DNA of 64,000 nt from Bin87 sp963666415 (GTDB lineage Bacteria > Chloroflexota > Dehalococcoidia > Lucifugimonadales > UBA3495), in NCBI GenBank assembly GCA_963666415.2, contig CAXXPD010000003.1, forward strand, positions 3,410,001-3,474,000, in the 5' to 3' direction. The position numbers and the translations under genes were made by a program. The notes under the pieces are model-generated. The model was not told where the DNA came from. It was given only the letters and a program-made list of their open reading frames with translations, and did no database searches. Each line of letters starts with the position of its first letter. Position 1 is the first letter of the stretch. Below are positions 16,043 to 24,837 of this stretch, piece after piece.

Positions 16043-16912
16043 AAGGGGCGGTGGAACAACCGCCCGCTGCGGCGGGCATCCAACTGGCCAACTGGTATTG
16101 GAGGGTGGTGCGGCAGTTTGTCTCAGAACGGTTTGGCATCAGCCTGAGCCGCAGCAGTTGCCTGAACTGGCTTTACCGGCTGGGGTTTGCCTGCAAGCGC
16201 CCCAAGAAGCGTCTGCTCAAGGCGAATGAGTCCAAGCGGGAGGCCTTCGTGGCGAAGTACGCCGCCCGGTGGGAGGAGGCCCAACGGACTGAAGCCAGCA
16301 TATTCTTTGCTGATGAGGCCCACTTCCGGGCGGACGCGGAAGTGCGGGGCAAGTGGGTGCTGAAGGGTAAGCCTGCGTTGGTGGACTCCAATAGCCCGCG
16401 GTATGGGGAGAAGGCCAGCTACTATTCAGCGGTGTGCCTGGAGACGGGCGAGGTGGAATGGATGGAACTGGAGGGCAACAGCAACAGCGGGACCTCGGTT
16501 GCTTTCCTGACGCAACTGCCTGACGCAACTGAAGGAAAAGCATCCAGGGCCGCTGCGGGTCATCTGGGACAATGCGCCGGCCCACCGTGGGGAAGCGGTG
16601 CGGGAGTACCTCAGGACGCCTGAGCTGGAGCTGAGGCTGGTGAACCTGCCGGGCTACAGCCCTGACTTCAACGCCGATGAGGCTATCTGGGGCTGGGCTA
16701 GAGAGGAGGCCACTGGAAACCTGTGCCTGGGGAGCAGGGCGGCGGTACAGGAGAGGGTCGGCAAATTCCTGGCCGGGCTGTCCAGCCGGAAAGACGAGGT
16801 GAGACGGCGCTGCCGGACGGTCCTGCAATCAAGGGCCGAAACACTCCCGCGAGACTCCCGCCCCGATTCCCAGCACCCGGCAAATGCACATCCCACCTTG
16901 GCTTTGGTTTAG
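16039..16912 (+). pseudogene. IS630-type B transposase, catalytic part, copy 2, with a 13-bp duplication
   Basis: Reads MKGAVEQPPAAAGIQLANWY to SVAFLTQLP, including FFADEAHFRADAEV (Asp). A 13-bp tandem duplication (CCTGACGCAACTG twice) then shifts the frame; the remaining part with the NLPGYSPDFNADEAIWGW segment (Glu) continues in another frame to 16912. The second Asp (IWDNAPAHRG) lies just after the shift. A single replication-slippage event has inactivated this copy. Confidence 0.8.
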
Positions 16913-17006
16913 TACTGGTTCAAATCAGCATTGTAGGTAGTTTTAGTGAAAGGCTTCCAAGTGCTACGCTGACTGCAAAATAGAGTGGTGTGGAGGTGTA
17001 GTAAAC

Positions 17007-17477
17007 ATGGCCTTGGAACAATACGCGGTACAGTTGACGCCGGAGGAACGCGAGCGACTGAGCCAGCTGATTCGCAGCGGCAAAAGTTCGGCGCGTATCA
17101 TCGCCCGAGCGCGCACCCTGCTGAAAGTAGATGAGGGATGGAACGCACCACAGGTGGCGGCCGCTTTGGACATCTCCAAGGGTACGGTGTACCGCGCCAA
17201 ACGGCGGTACGCTGAGGAAGGTTTAGATGGCGTGTTGCAGGACCGGGTCCAGGCCAACCGATACCGGAAGCTTGATGACAAGGGGGAGGCCCACTTGATC
17301 GCCCTGGCGTGCAGCCCAGCGCCCGATGGCCACGACTACTGGACCCTGCATCTTTTGGCCGACCGAGTGGTGGAGTTGGGGTTGGTGGAGTCCCTGTCCC
17401 ATGAGACGGTGCGGTTGAGGCTCAAAAAAACGTCCTCCAGCCGTGGCGGAAGCAGCAGTGGTGTATCCCCAAGGTAG
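17007..17477 (+). CDS. IS630-type A transposase, first frame (HTH part), copy 2
   Basis: Identical in translation to the product at 9478-9948: 156 aa with the helix-turn-helix APQVAAALDISKGTVYRAKR and the same terminal A7 slip site. The identity to copy 1 implies very recent duplication or gene conversion. Confidence 0.8.
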   Translation: MALEQYAVQLTPEERERLSQLIRSGKSSARIIARARTLLKVDEGWNAPQVAAALDISKGTVYRAKRRYAEEGLDGVLQDRVQANRYRKLDDKGEAHLIALACSPAPDGHDYWTLHLLADRVVELGLVESLSHETVRLRLKKTSSSRGGSSSGVSPR

Positions 17478-18153
17478 GGGGTGAATTCGTGGCGGCGATG
17501 GAGGACGTGCTGGACTTGTACGCTGAGCCCTACGACCCGGACCGGCCGGTGGTCTGCTTTGATGAGACCTCCACTCAGTTGCTGGCCGACACCAGGCCGC
17601 CCATTCCGGTGCAGCCGGGACAACCGCGGCGTCAGGATTACGAGTATCGCCGCGCCGGTACGCGCAACATCTTCCTGACCTGCGAACCCCTGGCGGGCTG
17701 GCGACACGTGGCGATCACCGAGCGACGCACCATGGAAGACTTTGCCCACCAGATGCGGTGGCTGGTGGATGAGGCCTACCCAGATGCTCCGGTGGTCCGA
17801 GTGGTGCTGGACAATCTGAATACCCATCGTATGGCCTCCCTCTACGAGACCTTCCCCGCCGCCGAAGCTCGGCGCATCGTCAGGCGGCTGGAATTTCACC
17901 ACACGCCCAAGCACGCCAGTTGGCTCAATCCTGTCCTGAGCTTGCCGAAGGGATGGCGGAGATCGAGTTCAGCGTGTTGACCCGGGCCTGTCTCCAGGGG
18001 CGTAATCCCGACGAGACTGCCCTGCAGCGAGCCATCAACGCCTATGAGGTCCAGCGCAACGCCTCCAAGGCCACCATCAACTGGCGGTTCAACACCCAGG
18101 ACGCCAGAACCAAATTGCATCGCCTCTATCCATTCAATTCCAACATTGATTGA
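17431..18153 (+). pseudogene. IS630-type A transposase, catalytic frame, copy 2, interrupted
   Basis: Identical to the catalytic frame of copy 1, including the ~23-bp palindromic insertion after HASWLN at about 17929-17951 that separates the two Asp residues from the Glu. Because both copies carry the same lesion, the insertion happened before this element was duplicated, and the duplication was driven in trans or by recombination. Confidence 0.8.
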
Positions 18154-18156
18154 GTA

Positions 18157-18479
18157 CTAGGCGTTGTGATGGGTTCCTGCGGCTTCGCCCGCGTGCTGGT
18201 GCTCCCACTGGTGGAGAGACATGATGCTGGGGGTCGGCCGAAACGGCGTCCGAGAGTGCCCGGCTTCGGCCTTGGGGACGATCCGCTGGGATTTACGGTG
18301 ATTATGTGCTCGCCAAACGGGTCTGGCGGTGGCTTCAGCGGAAAAGGTCGCTGGAAATTTTCGTTCATGCGGCGGCGTAATCCGGTATCGGAGGGTCTGC
18401 GGGCGGATTCGTTCCTTTGAGTCGGAAGCTTCTCGGGATTGGACTCTCTCGCCATGGGGCTGATCGCTTGGGCTTTTGG
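18157..18479. other. Region without a supported gene
   Basis: About 320 bp between the IS630 train and the zinc-ribbon gene. Long open frames exist on the minus strand but are Arg/His/Pro-rich in the way of shadow frames. I see no RNA gene or repeat. Confidence 0.4.
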
Positions 18480-19043
18480 TTAGCCGTTCTTCGCGTCTTT
18501 GATGGTTTGCCTGTTCCTGCCTTTTCGAGCTCTTTGCTTTACGGCGCATGACGCACAGAGGTTTTGTTCGTGGATGGCTTCGTTGGAGCAGTTTTGGCAG
18601 GTCCCGTGCAACCTTCGTCGGGCTCGTAATCGACTCATGGTTATCCGGCGCCTCTCGGCACAGGTTGAGCAACGGGTGAGTCCGGAGATGGCTGGTTCGC
18701 CGCAGTCTTGGCACAGCCCGAGATCTTTGCGCTCGTTTCGGAGCCGGGCGATACGTTCGTCACGAATTTTCGAGCAGGATGGGCAATATCTTTTGCCTTC
18801 TTCTGTTTGGTTGGAGCAGTCCGAACATAGCCCTAGGTTTTTGCGTTTGGCGCGGTAGGCCGCTCTCTCAGAAGCGGATGGATTGACGTTCGTCTCGCGC
18901 TGGGGGATCTGGAGCTGATGGTCGAGTTGTTCGGAAGCGTTGTTGTGTTGGACGTGCTTTGCTCGTGGGCGGCCGCTGCGGGCGGTTTTTGACGCTGGGA
19001 TTTCGAATGGGAATTCGAAAACATGTCTTTTAGGGGTACGCAT
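18480..19043 (-). CDS. Protein with three repeated zinc-ribbon units
   Basis: 187 aa from ATG 19043 (an alternative in-frame start is 19130). After a low-complexity N-terminal third it holds three ~35-residue repeats, each with two CxxC pairs: LCSDCSNQTEEGKRYCPSC, LCQDCGEPAISGLTRCSTC and TCQNCSNEAIHEQNLCASC, separated by basic helices (RDERIARLRNERKDLG, ITMSRLRARRRLHG). Such repeats resemble the DNA-binding zinc fingers found with HNH/homing-type nucleases, but no nuclease motif is present. Nucleic-acid binding is the likely role. A 9-bp inverted repeat with its inner arm touching the start codon may regulate it. Confidence 0.6.
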   Translation of the reverse strand: MRTPKRHVFEFPFEIPASKTARSGRPRAKHVQHNNASEQLDHQLQIPQRETNVNPSASERAAYRAKRKNLGLCSDCSNQTEEGKRYCPSCSKIRDERIARLRNERKDLGLCQDCGEPAISGLTRCSTCAERRRITMSRLRARRRLHGTCQNCSNEAIHEQNLCASCAVKQRARKGRNRQTIKDAKNG

Positions 19044-19095
19044 GGTGATAAAATACCCGCGCCCGGTCTCCCCCGCGGTTTGGAAATTTATCACC
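19044..19095 (-). promoter_or_regulatory. Long hairpin directly before the zinc-ribbon gene
   Basis: On the minus strand GGTGATAAA (19095-19087) pairs with TTTATCACC (19052-19044), the latter immediately before ATG 19043. Inside it CCGCG pairs with CGCGG. It could be a translation-controlling leader structure or a repressor operator. If translation begins at 19130 instead, the palindrome is coding. Confidence 0.45.
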
Positions 19096-19323
19096 ACCCT
19101 CCGCACTGATCCAAGGCGGGATATGGTCATGGCCCGTAACGAATGGGTGCGGGAATTTCGTTGCAGCCATCAGCAGATTTAGCTGTCCAACCCGAGTTAC
19201 ACTCACTCAGGTGATGCACCTATTTTGTGCTTCTGAAACTGCATGACCGCTGGCGGGCGAGAACAACTGACCAACACCAACTCGCCGCATCCCACACTTA
19301 CGAACACCGGATAACACGTCGAA

Positions 19324-20274
19324 ATGATCAAATTGACTCTGCTGCTGTCGTTGCTCCTGGTACTGGGTTGCGGCGGGATAGAACAGGACAGTAACCAACC
19401 CGTCAACACGCTATCTCCCACTGCCACGCCGGACCTGGTTGCCACGGTGGATGCCAGCGTGCGAATGATCCTGGCCGACATTCCCACAGTTACACCGCGA
19501 TCTACCCCGACGCCGCAGCCCACCGCTACGCCGCAACCGACCGCTACGCCCCAGCCAACTGCTACGCCGCCACTGGAGCCTACGCCCCAACCGACGGCCA
19601 CCCCGGTGCCGACTGTAGCCGCGAGGCCGACGGCGACGCCCTCGCCATCCTTAGCACAGGTTATCGAACGGGTTAGTGAATCCGTGGTTCGCATCCAGTA
19701 TTTTGAGCGGTCGATCGGTTCGGGGTTCATCTACAAGACCGCTGGCCAAACGCGGGTCAGCATTATCACGAACGCTCACGTAGTGGACGAACTGGTTCTT
19801 TCCAAATTGTTCGTAATCATGCCCGACGAGCAAAAACTGGAGGTCGTGGCAGTCAGGGGCGGTAATCCACGCGCTGACGATATCGCAGTTCTGGAAGTGC
19901 GGCATGCGGCTCCAGAAACTCTGCCCGTGGTAAATTTCGCCGCGCTCGAAAATGCCAGAGTGGGCGATACCGCCATCGTGTTGGGGTTCCCCTACGCCAG
20001 CGTATTGGGATCGGAATTATCGATTACGTCCGGCATTATCTCGGCGAAACAGGAATGTCCCTGGTTGAGCGATGAGGATGATGATGACGATGATATACCG
20101 TGCGTTCGGACGGATGCCGCCATTAATCCCGGAAACAGCGGCGGTCCGCTCATTAACGACAAAGGTGAAGTAATCGGCATTAACACTGCTACTTATACGA
20201 ACACCGAGGGTATCGGATATGCTATCGCGTCGACGTACATCGAGCAGTGGCTGTCCGACCGGTTAATTGACTAG
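19324..20274 (+). CDS. HtrA-like trypsin-family serine protease, lipoprotein
   Basis: 316 aa. Signal peptide with lipobox LVLGC (Cys16), then a Pro/Thr-rich linker (residues ~50-110, TPQPTATPQPTA-type repeats) that holds the protease away from the membrane. The catalytic domain shows TNAHVV (His152), RADDIAVLEV (Asp186) and NPGNSGGPL (Ser272), the S1C/HtrA signature. An acidic insert (DEDDDDDD, ~250-257) precedes the active-site Ser. No PDZ domain follows, so it is shorter than DegP-type HtrA. Expected role: degradation of misfolded exported proteins. Single gene, upstream of the YHS gene. Confidence 0.9.
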   Translation: MIKLTLLLSLLLVLGCGGIEQDSNQPVNTLSPTATPDLVATVDASVRMILADIPTVTPRSTPTPQPTATPQPTATPQPTATPPLEPTPQPTATPVPTVAARPTATPSPSLAQVIERVSESVVRIQYFERSIGSGFIYKTAGQTRVSIITNAHVVDELVLSKLFVIMPDEQKLEVVAVRGGNPRADDIAVLEVRHAAPETLPVVNFAALENARVGDTAIVLGFPYASVLGSELSITSGIISAKQECPWLSDEDDDDDDIPCVRTDAAINPGNSGGPLINDKGEVIGINTATYTNTEGIGYAIASTYIEQWLSDRLID

Positions 20275-20302
20275 GGCGGCGCTTCGCCGCAACGGTGAGA
20301 TT

Positions 20303-20536
20303 ATGGCAACGGCAACCGATCCCATCTGCCTGATGCAGGTGGATACAGACAACCCCAACGGCGGCGCCAGCGAACACGCCGGCGAAACGTACTATTTCTG
20401 CGCCCCTGGCTGCCGGATTGCGTTCGAGCGGGACCCGGAGGGGTGGGCATCCGGACGCAACAAGCCAATCTCGATGGATGCGCCCCAATCCCAGCCGTTG
20501 ACTATCGTCCGCCGCCTCTTTCGCCGCGATAAGTAA
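20303..20536 (+). CDS. YHS domain protein
   Basis: 77 aa. The domain spans residues ~6-45: DPICLMQVDTDN then GETYYFCAPGCRIAFERDP, the Cys-containing metal-binding pattern of YHS proteins, which also occur fused to copper ATPases. The tail is short and basic. The start ATG 20303 lies 29 bp after the protease stop. A role in binding copper or another metal is likely but not shown. Confidence 0.75.
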   Translation: MATATDPICLMQVDTDNPNGGASEHAGETYYFCAPGCRIAFERDPEGWASGRNKPISMDAPQSQPLTIVRRLFRRDK

Positions 20537-20557
20537 CGCCAGGCACTTATCCTGGCG
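20537..20557. terminator. Bidirectional hairpin between YHS gene and secA
   Basis: CGCCAGG and CCTGGCG form a perfect 7-bp stem around a 7-nt loop in the 31-bp gap between two convergent genes. T-rich tracts are weak on both sides. Confidence 0.5.
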
Positions 20558-20567
20558 CACACGGGAG

Positions 20568-23267
20568 TTAGACGTTCGCGCCGCAGCAACGTTTGTACTT
20601 GCGTCCGCTGCCGCAGGGACACGGGGCGTTGCGACCTATCTTGCGGCCGCCGCGCGGAGCACTGACGTTGCGACCACCGTTCACCGCTGCCATTGGGCTG
20701 ACCGGTGTGCGCAGCGCATCCCGTCGCCGACCACTGCGGCTGGCGCCGTTGTTTTGCGACCCGTTACCGGAACCCGCGGCATCGCCATTCGCCGAGTTGC
20801 CCTGACCTGGAGCCTCGGGCGACAGCGTAACGTGGAACAGCGTGTGGGTAACTTCCCGTTGCATCTGCCGGGTTAGTTCCGCGAAGGCGCGCTGGCCTTC
20901 CGAGCGATACACGGCCAGCGGGTCGCGCTGACCGACGGCGTGCAGACCCACGCCGGTGCGCAGGTTTTCCATGTTGGTGAGGTGATTCACCCAGTGGGTG
21001 TCGATCGACTTCAGCAGTAGCAGGCGCAGCAGGGTCTGCATCTGCTCCGTGCCGAGGTCTCGCTCTTTCGCTTCGTAGAGGGTTTCGGCGTGTTGATGCA
21101 GGATGCCGTCGATTCGCTCCCGGCTGACCTGCAACAGTTTGTCCGGCGTGTTGATTTCGGTCGGCAGGGGGCAAATCTGACCCAATGATGCCAGCAGCCC
21201 GTCTGCGTTCCAGTCGTCGGCGTGGCGAGACTGAAGATGGTTGGCCGTCAGTTGCTCGAATTCGGTGCGCAGCATCTCCAGCAAGCGCTCGCGCAGACCT
21301 TCGCCGGCCAGGATACGGGAACGCTGAGTGTAGATAACTTCCCGTTGCTGGTTGAGCACGTCGTCAAAGTTAAGCAGGTGCTTGCGCACATCGAAGTGGT
21401 AACCCTCAACCTTCACCTGTGCGCTGTTGATGGACTTGGTGATGATCTTGTTCTCCAGCGGTTCGTCATCCTTGAGGCCAGTCCAGCTCATCACATTCTT
21501 GATGCGATCACCACCGAAGCGTTGCATCAGCTCGTCTTCCAGCGCGACGAAGAACTGGCTGCTGCCGGGGTCGCCCTGACGGCCGGCGCGACCACGCAGC
21601 TGGTTGTCCACGCGCCGTGCTTCGTGGTGCTCGGTGCCAATGACGTGCAGGCCGCCCAAATTGACCACCTGCTGATGCTCGTCCTGCCAACCTTCCCGGT
21701 CGGTGTCGGAGCCGCCCAGCACGATGTCGGTGCCGCGCCCCGCCATGTTGGTGGACACGGTAACGGAACCGGCCCGTCCGGCCTGCGCCACGATGGTTGC
21801 CTCGTGCTCGTGGTTGCGGGCGTTGAGCACCTGATGTTCGACACCGCGCTTGCGGAGCCGTTCGCTCAGCTCTTCCGACGTTTCAATGGAGGTTGTGCCC
21901 ACCAGCACCGGTTGCCCCGACTGGGAGCGGGTGGCGATGCTCTCCACCACGGAGCGCCACTTGCCTTCGGCGGTGGGAAAAATCAGGTCAGTGGATTCGG
22001 CGCGCACCATGGGCAGGTTGGTCGGCACCGCCACCACTTCCAGCCCGTAAATCTTGTAGAACTCGTCAGCTTCGGTCACAGCGGTACCGGTCATGCCGGA
22101 TAGCTTCAGATACATCCGGAAGTAATTTTGCAGGGTGATGGTGGCGTAGGTAACGCTCTCCCGCTGAATCTTGCAGCCCTCTTTGGCCTCTACCGCCTGA
22201 TGCAGCCCGTCAGACCAGCGGCGACCGGACTGCAGACGGCCGGTAAACTCATCAACGATGACGACCTCGCCGTTCTGGACCACGTAGTCTTTATCCTTGA
22301 CCTTCTGAACCTGAGCCACCAGCGCGTTTTCAATGTATTGAACCAGATGGAAGTTCTCAGTGTCGTATAGATTGTCCACCCGCGTCCAGCGCTCCATCTT
22401 GCCGATGCCCTCCTGGGTCAGCGAGATGGCCTGCGAGCGTTCGTCGATTTCATAGTCATCATACAACTGCAATCGAGGAGCGAGCCGGGCGAAGGTGTAG
22501 TAGTGCTCCACCGGTTGTTGGGCCGGCCCACTGATAATGAGCGGCGTGCGGGCTTCGTCAATCAGGATGTTGTCAACCTCGTCAACGATGGCGAAATGAC
22601 GACGGCCCCGTTGAACCTGCCCATCCACGCTGAGAGCCATGTTGTCGCGCAGGTAGTCGAAACCAAATTCGTTGTTGGTGCCGTAGAGCACATCGGCCTG
22701 GTAAGCCTCGGAGCGGTGCGCCGGAGCCAGGAACTGGAAGCCACCCTTGCCCACGTTGGTGAGTTCAGGGTCATAGATATAAGCGGCGTCGTGCTGCAGG
22801 CAACCCACCGACAGGCCCAGCAGATGGAAGATAGGTCCCATCCACACCGGATCGCGGCGAGCCAGGTAGTCGTTGACCGTCACGATGTGCACGCCGTCGC
22901 CGGTAAGGGCGTTCAGGTAGGCCGGCAGGGTTGCAACGAGGGTTTTGCCCTCGCCGGTTTTCATCTCGGCAATCTTGCCGTCGTTGAGCACCGCCCCACC
23001 GATGAGCTGTACGTCATAGTGGCGCTGGCCCAGGGTGCGGCGGGCCGCCTCCCGCCCCACGGCGAAGGCTTCGGGCAACAGGTCGGCCAGCGTTTCCCCA
23101 GCCGACAGCCGGCGGTGGAACTCGACGGTTTTGGCGCTCAGGCCCGCGTCGTCCAGACTGCGCATATAGTCTTCCAGCGCATTGACGTGCGGCACCAATT
23201 GTCCGCTCAGTTTCTCGGCGGCGCGCTCTGGAGTATCGCCGACGATCCGTTTCAGCAAAGAGACCAT
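20568..23267 (-). CDS. secA: Preprotein translocase ATPase SecA
   Basis: 899 aa, full length. DEAD motor with Walker A EMKTGEGKTLVATLP (~101-115) and DEVD motif in AIVDEVDNILIDEART. The preprotein cross-linking and helical scaffold regions are continuous. Motor domain 2 includes VGTTSIETSEELS, ATIVAQAGRAGSVTVSTNMA and GRGTDIVLGG. The extreme C-terminus has the zinc site APCPCGSGRKYKRCC that binds SecB/ribosome in many bacteria. It drives export of unfolded proteins through SecYEG and is an essential housekeeping gene. It is unbroken here, in contrast to much of the window. Monocistronic. Confidence 0.98.
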   Translation of the reverse strand: MVSLLKRIVGDTPERAAEKLSGQLVPHVNALEDYMRSLDDAGLSAKTVEFHRRLSAGETLADLLPEAFAVGREAARRTLGQRHYDVQLIGGAVLNDGKIAEMKTGEGKTLVATLPAYLNALTGDGVHIVTVNDYLARRDPVWMGPIFHLLGLSVGCLQHDAAYIYDPELTNVGKGGFQFLAPAHRSEAYQADVLYGTNNEFGFDYLRDNMALSVDGQVQRGRRHFAIVDEVDNILIDEARTPLIISGPAQQPVEHYYTFARLAPRLQLYDDYEIDERSQAISLTQEGIGKMERWTRVDNLYDTENFHLVQYIENALVAQVQKVKDKDYVVQNGEVVIVDEFTGRLQSGRRWSDGLHQAVEAKEGCKIQRESVTYATITLQNYFRMYLKLSGMTGTAVTEADEFYKIYGLEVVAVPTNLPMVRAESTDLIFPTAEGKWRSVVESIATRSQSGQPVLVGTTSIETSEELSERLRKRGVEHQVLNARNHEHEATIVAQAGRAGSVTVSTNMAGRGTDIVLGGSDTDREGWQDEHQQVVNLGGLHVIGTEHHEARRVDNQLRGRAGRQGDPGSSQFFVALEDELMQRFGGDRIKNVMSWTGLKDDEPLENKIITKSINSAQVKVEGYHFDVRKHLLNFDDVLNQQREVIYTQRSRILAGEGLRERLLEMLRTEFEQLTANHLQSRHADDWNADGLLASLGQICPLPTEINTPDKLLQVSRERIDGILHQHAETLYEAKERDLGTEQMQTLLRLLLLKSIDTHWVNHLTNMENLRTGVGLHAVGQRDPLAVYRSEGQRAFAELTRQMQREVTHTLFHVTLSPEAPGQGNSANGDAAGSGNGSQNNGASRSGRRRDALRTPVSPMAAVNGGRNVSAPRGGRKIGRNAPCPCGSGRKYKRCCGANV

Positions 23268-23545
23268 GATTTACCCTCGAATAATGCCCATCCTGGCCCA
23301 TTCCAATGGGGACGGAAGATCAGCCGGGCCCAATTTCTACAGCGCCCCGGCGAACGAATGCTGCCAGCACAGCACGCTGTCAGTATAGCAAGGTTATGGA
23401 ATATACGCCCGGGAGAGGTCGTGCGGATTTCACCGCGAAAACAATTCTGCGACCGAATGACCGGCTCACAGCGGGCGTTGCTCCGAAGACGTGGGAACCG
23501 CCCCCTGCTTGACGTTCACCGTCCACGATAGGGGCAAGGTCGCCG

Positions 23546-23944
23546 TCAGTCAGCGGCAGCGGCGGCGTACCACTCCGCGCCCTCGTGGCCCGGTTCGGGC
23601 AGGACGAAACCGCCTTCCATCGTCCAGGAAGCCGGGTTCTCGGTGATGCGTCCGTCAATCTGCTGCGGCGAGACGTTGGCTATCTCGCAGAAGGCGTTGG
23701 TCAGGTCGGCCAGCAGCTGTTGCTTTACTTCTTCCGAACGCCCGGCGCGGTTGGCGCCGTCCAGGTAGTAGGCCGTGCCGAATTCGGGTGTCTCACCGGC
23801 CGGCGTCTCGATGAAGGTAACAGACACGAAGCTGCGCGGCGCGCCGGTGGACCCACAGTGAATGTCAGTGAAGGCGCGGGCGATATTTTGGCGCTGTTCG
23901 AAGGAAACGGTGTCTTTGGGGACGATACAGCGGTAGTGCGGCAT
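23546..23944 (-). CDS. Tautomerase superfamily protein (cis-CaaD/MSAD-like)
   Basis: 132 aa. After Met the chain begins PHYRCIVPKDTVSFEQRQNI, giving the N-terminal Pro1 that acts as catalytic base in this superfamily. Further features are SFVSVTFIETPAGETPEFG and a beta-strand/helix repeat typical of the fused-dimer class of about 130-150 residues. Known members dehalogenate or tautomerise small unsaturated acids; the substrate here is unknown. A second, smaller tautomerase-like gene lies 115 bp upstream on the same strand. Confidence 0.75.
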   Translation of the reverse strand: MPHYRCIVPKDTVSFEQRQNIARAFTDIHCGSTGAPRSFVSVTFIETPAGETPEFGTAYYLDGANRAGRSEEVKQQLLADLTNAFCEIANVSPQQIDGRITENPASWTMEGGFVLPEPGHEGAEWYAAAAAD

Positions 23945-24059
23945 TCTGTTGACTCCTTGCTTGGTCTTTGCCGGAGGGTTGCTGCCGGAAGGTTGCTTCC
24001 AGAAGGTTGATGCCGGAGGCTTGTTCCGGCGGTTTTGACCCCTCCCGATGGAGAGGTGA

Positions 24060-24395
24060 TTATTGTTCTCTTCGGTCTCGGGCGGAAACGACCAATTCGT
24101 GAGTTGTACAGCCGGTCAACTCCATCCACATGTCCTGAATTTCCTGCATCAACTGCACTCGGGTTGTTTGTTCACAACCGGGTGGGATCTCGCCTCTTAC
24201 GGCCGAAGTGGTAGACAGTTCGCCGCCACGAAAGCCGTAGCCGTGGGGAATCTCGATAAAGTTAACCGATACATCGTCCGGCGCGCCACCCAGAATGGAA
24301 GTGCAGACTCTGGCCAACCCCGACGCCAGGGCCGGGCGCAGACCGTGCGGTATTATCCCTTCCTGGATCGTGCAGTTGAACGTAATTGATGCCAT
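24060..24395 (-). CDS. Tautomerase-like protein lacking Pro1
   Basis: 111 aa: MASITFNCTIQEGIIPHGLR, followed by a helix (ASGLARVCTSILGG), VSVNFIEIPHGYGFRGGEL and a second helix (RVQLMQEIQDMWMELTGC). Fold and length resemble MIF/tautomerase monomers. The residue after Met is Ala, not Pro, so classic Pro1 catalysis is not possible unless the true start differs. It may be a non-catalytic or divergent member. Confidence 0.6.
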   Translation of the reverse strand: MASITFNCTIQEGIIPHGLRPALASGLARVCTSILGGAPDDVSVNFIEIPHGYGFRGGELSTTSAVRGEIPPGCEQTTRVQLMQEIQDMWMELTGCTTHELVVSARDRREQ

Positions 24396-24557
24396 TGTTT
24401 CGGTAGGGACACGCGACGGAATGCGTCAGTGTATGATGTTTCACCGCAGAATATCACAGTCGTTTGATGGCGTGCAATTGAGTCTGGCGTGCGAGAACAT
24501 CAGAACGATTGCTGGTTATGGACCCCCGCCATTTTTCCAGACGTCAGAGGTTGAATC

Positions 24558-24767
24558 ATGTGTAGAAGTATCAAAACATCGCGGTCGTCGGAAACGCCGG
24601 CCACCTGGGACGAGATGCAGGCCGCCGCGCTGCAATTCGTTCGCAAGGTGAGCGGCTATCGCACCCCATCCAAAGCTAACGAGGCGGTCTTCAATCAGGC
24701 CGTAGCCGACATCGCACAGGCGACCGACCAACTATTGAAATCGCTGCACACCCGAACCCACGCGTGA
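24558..24767 (+). CDS. DUF2277 family protein
   Basis: 69 aa beginning MCRSIKTSRSSETPATWDEM and continuing AALQFVRKVSGYRTPSKANEAVFNQAVADI. This is the compact DUF2277 pattern (MCRNIKxLxxFEPPAT...ALQYVRKVSGxxxPSxANE). Small, cytosolic, function unknown. Full length. An IS1380-like copy begins 70 bp downstream. Confidence 0.85.
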   Translation: MCRSIKTSRSSETPATWDEMQAAALQFVRKVSGYRTPSKANEAVFNQAVADIAQATDQLLKSLHTRTHA

Positions 24768-24837
24768 ATAGTCAACCACTCGCAACCGGGCGGCCCCGCA
24801 CGCGTGCCCATTTGATCCTGTCATGGAAAGCATCCTT

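Larger units (their letters stand above)
15659..16912 (+). mobile_element. IS630-type element B, copy 2
   Basis: 1254 bp with the same CTAAACC ends as B1 and in the opposite orientation. It is 13 bp longer than B1 because of a tandem duplication at ~16508-16533. Joined by single TA dinucleotides to C1 (15657-15658) and A2 (16913-16914). Confidence 0.85.
16915..18154 (+). mobile_element. IS630-type element A, copy 2
   Basis: Same 1240 bp as copy 1 at 9386-10625, in the same orientation, down to the palindromic insertion in the catalytic domain. TA dinucleotides lie at 16913-16914 and 18155-18156. It closes the five-element train. Confidence 0.85.

Noticed and set aside
9384..18156. Interpretation of the IS630 train as one large transposon with several transposases
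   Set aside because: Every unit has its own terminal repeats and a TA on both sides, and the units occur separately or in a different order at 44.3-47.9 kb.
18157..18714. Long Arg/His/Pro-rich open frame on the minus strand overlapping the zinc-ribbon gene
   Set aside because: Its composition is that of a shadow frame, and it overlaps a frame with clear CxxC repeats.
19502..19625. Tandem repeats that could be read as a CRISPR or VNTR array
   Set aside because: They are short coding repeats for a Pro/Thr linker with no spacers; the same holds for 28690-28840.
19203..19730. Gly/Val-rich antisense frame over the HtrA-like gene linker
   Set aside because: It is the complement of the Pro/Thr linker repeats and has no independent support.
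20568..23267. Long plus-strand frames over secA (for example 21222-22103)
   Set aside because: They are antisense shadows of a complete, highly conserved SecA.
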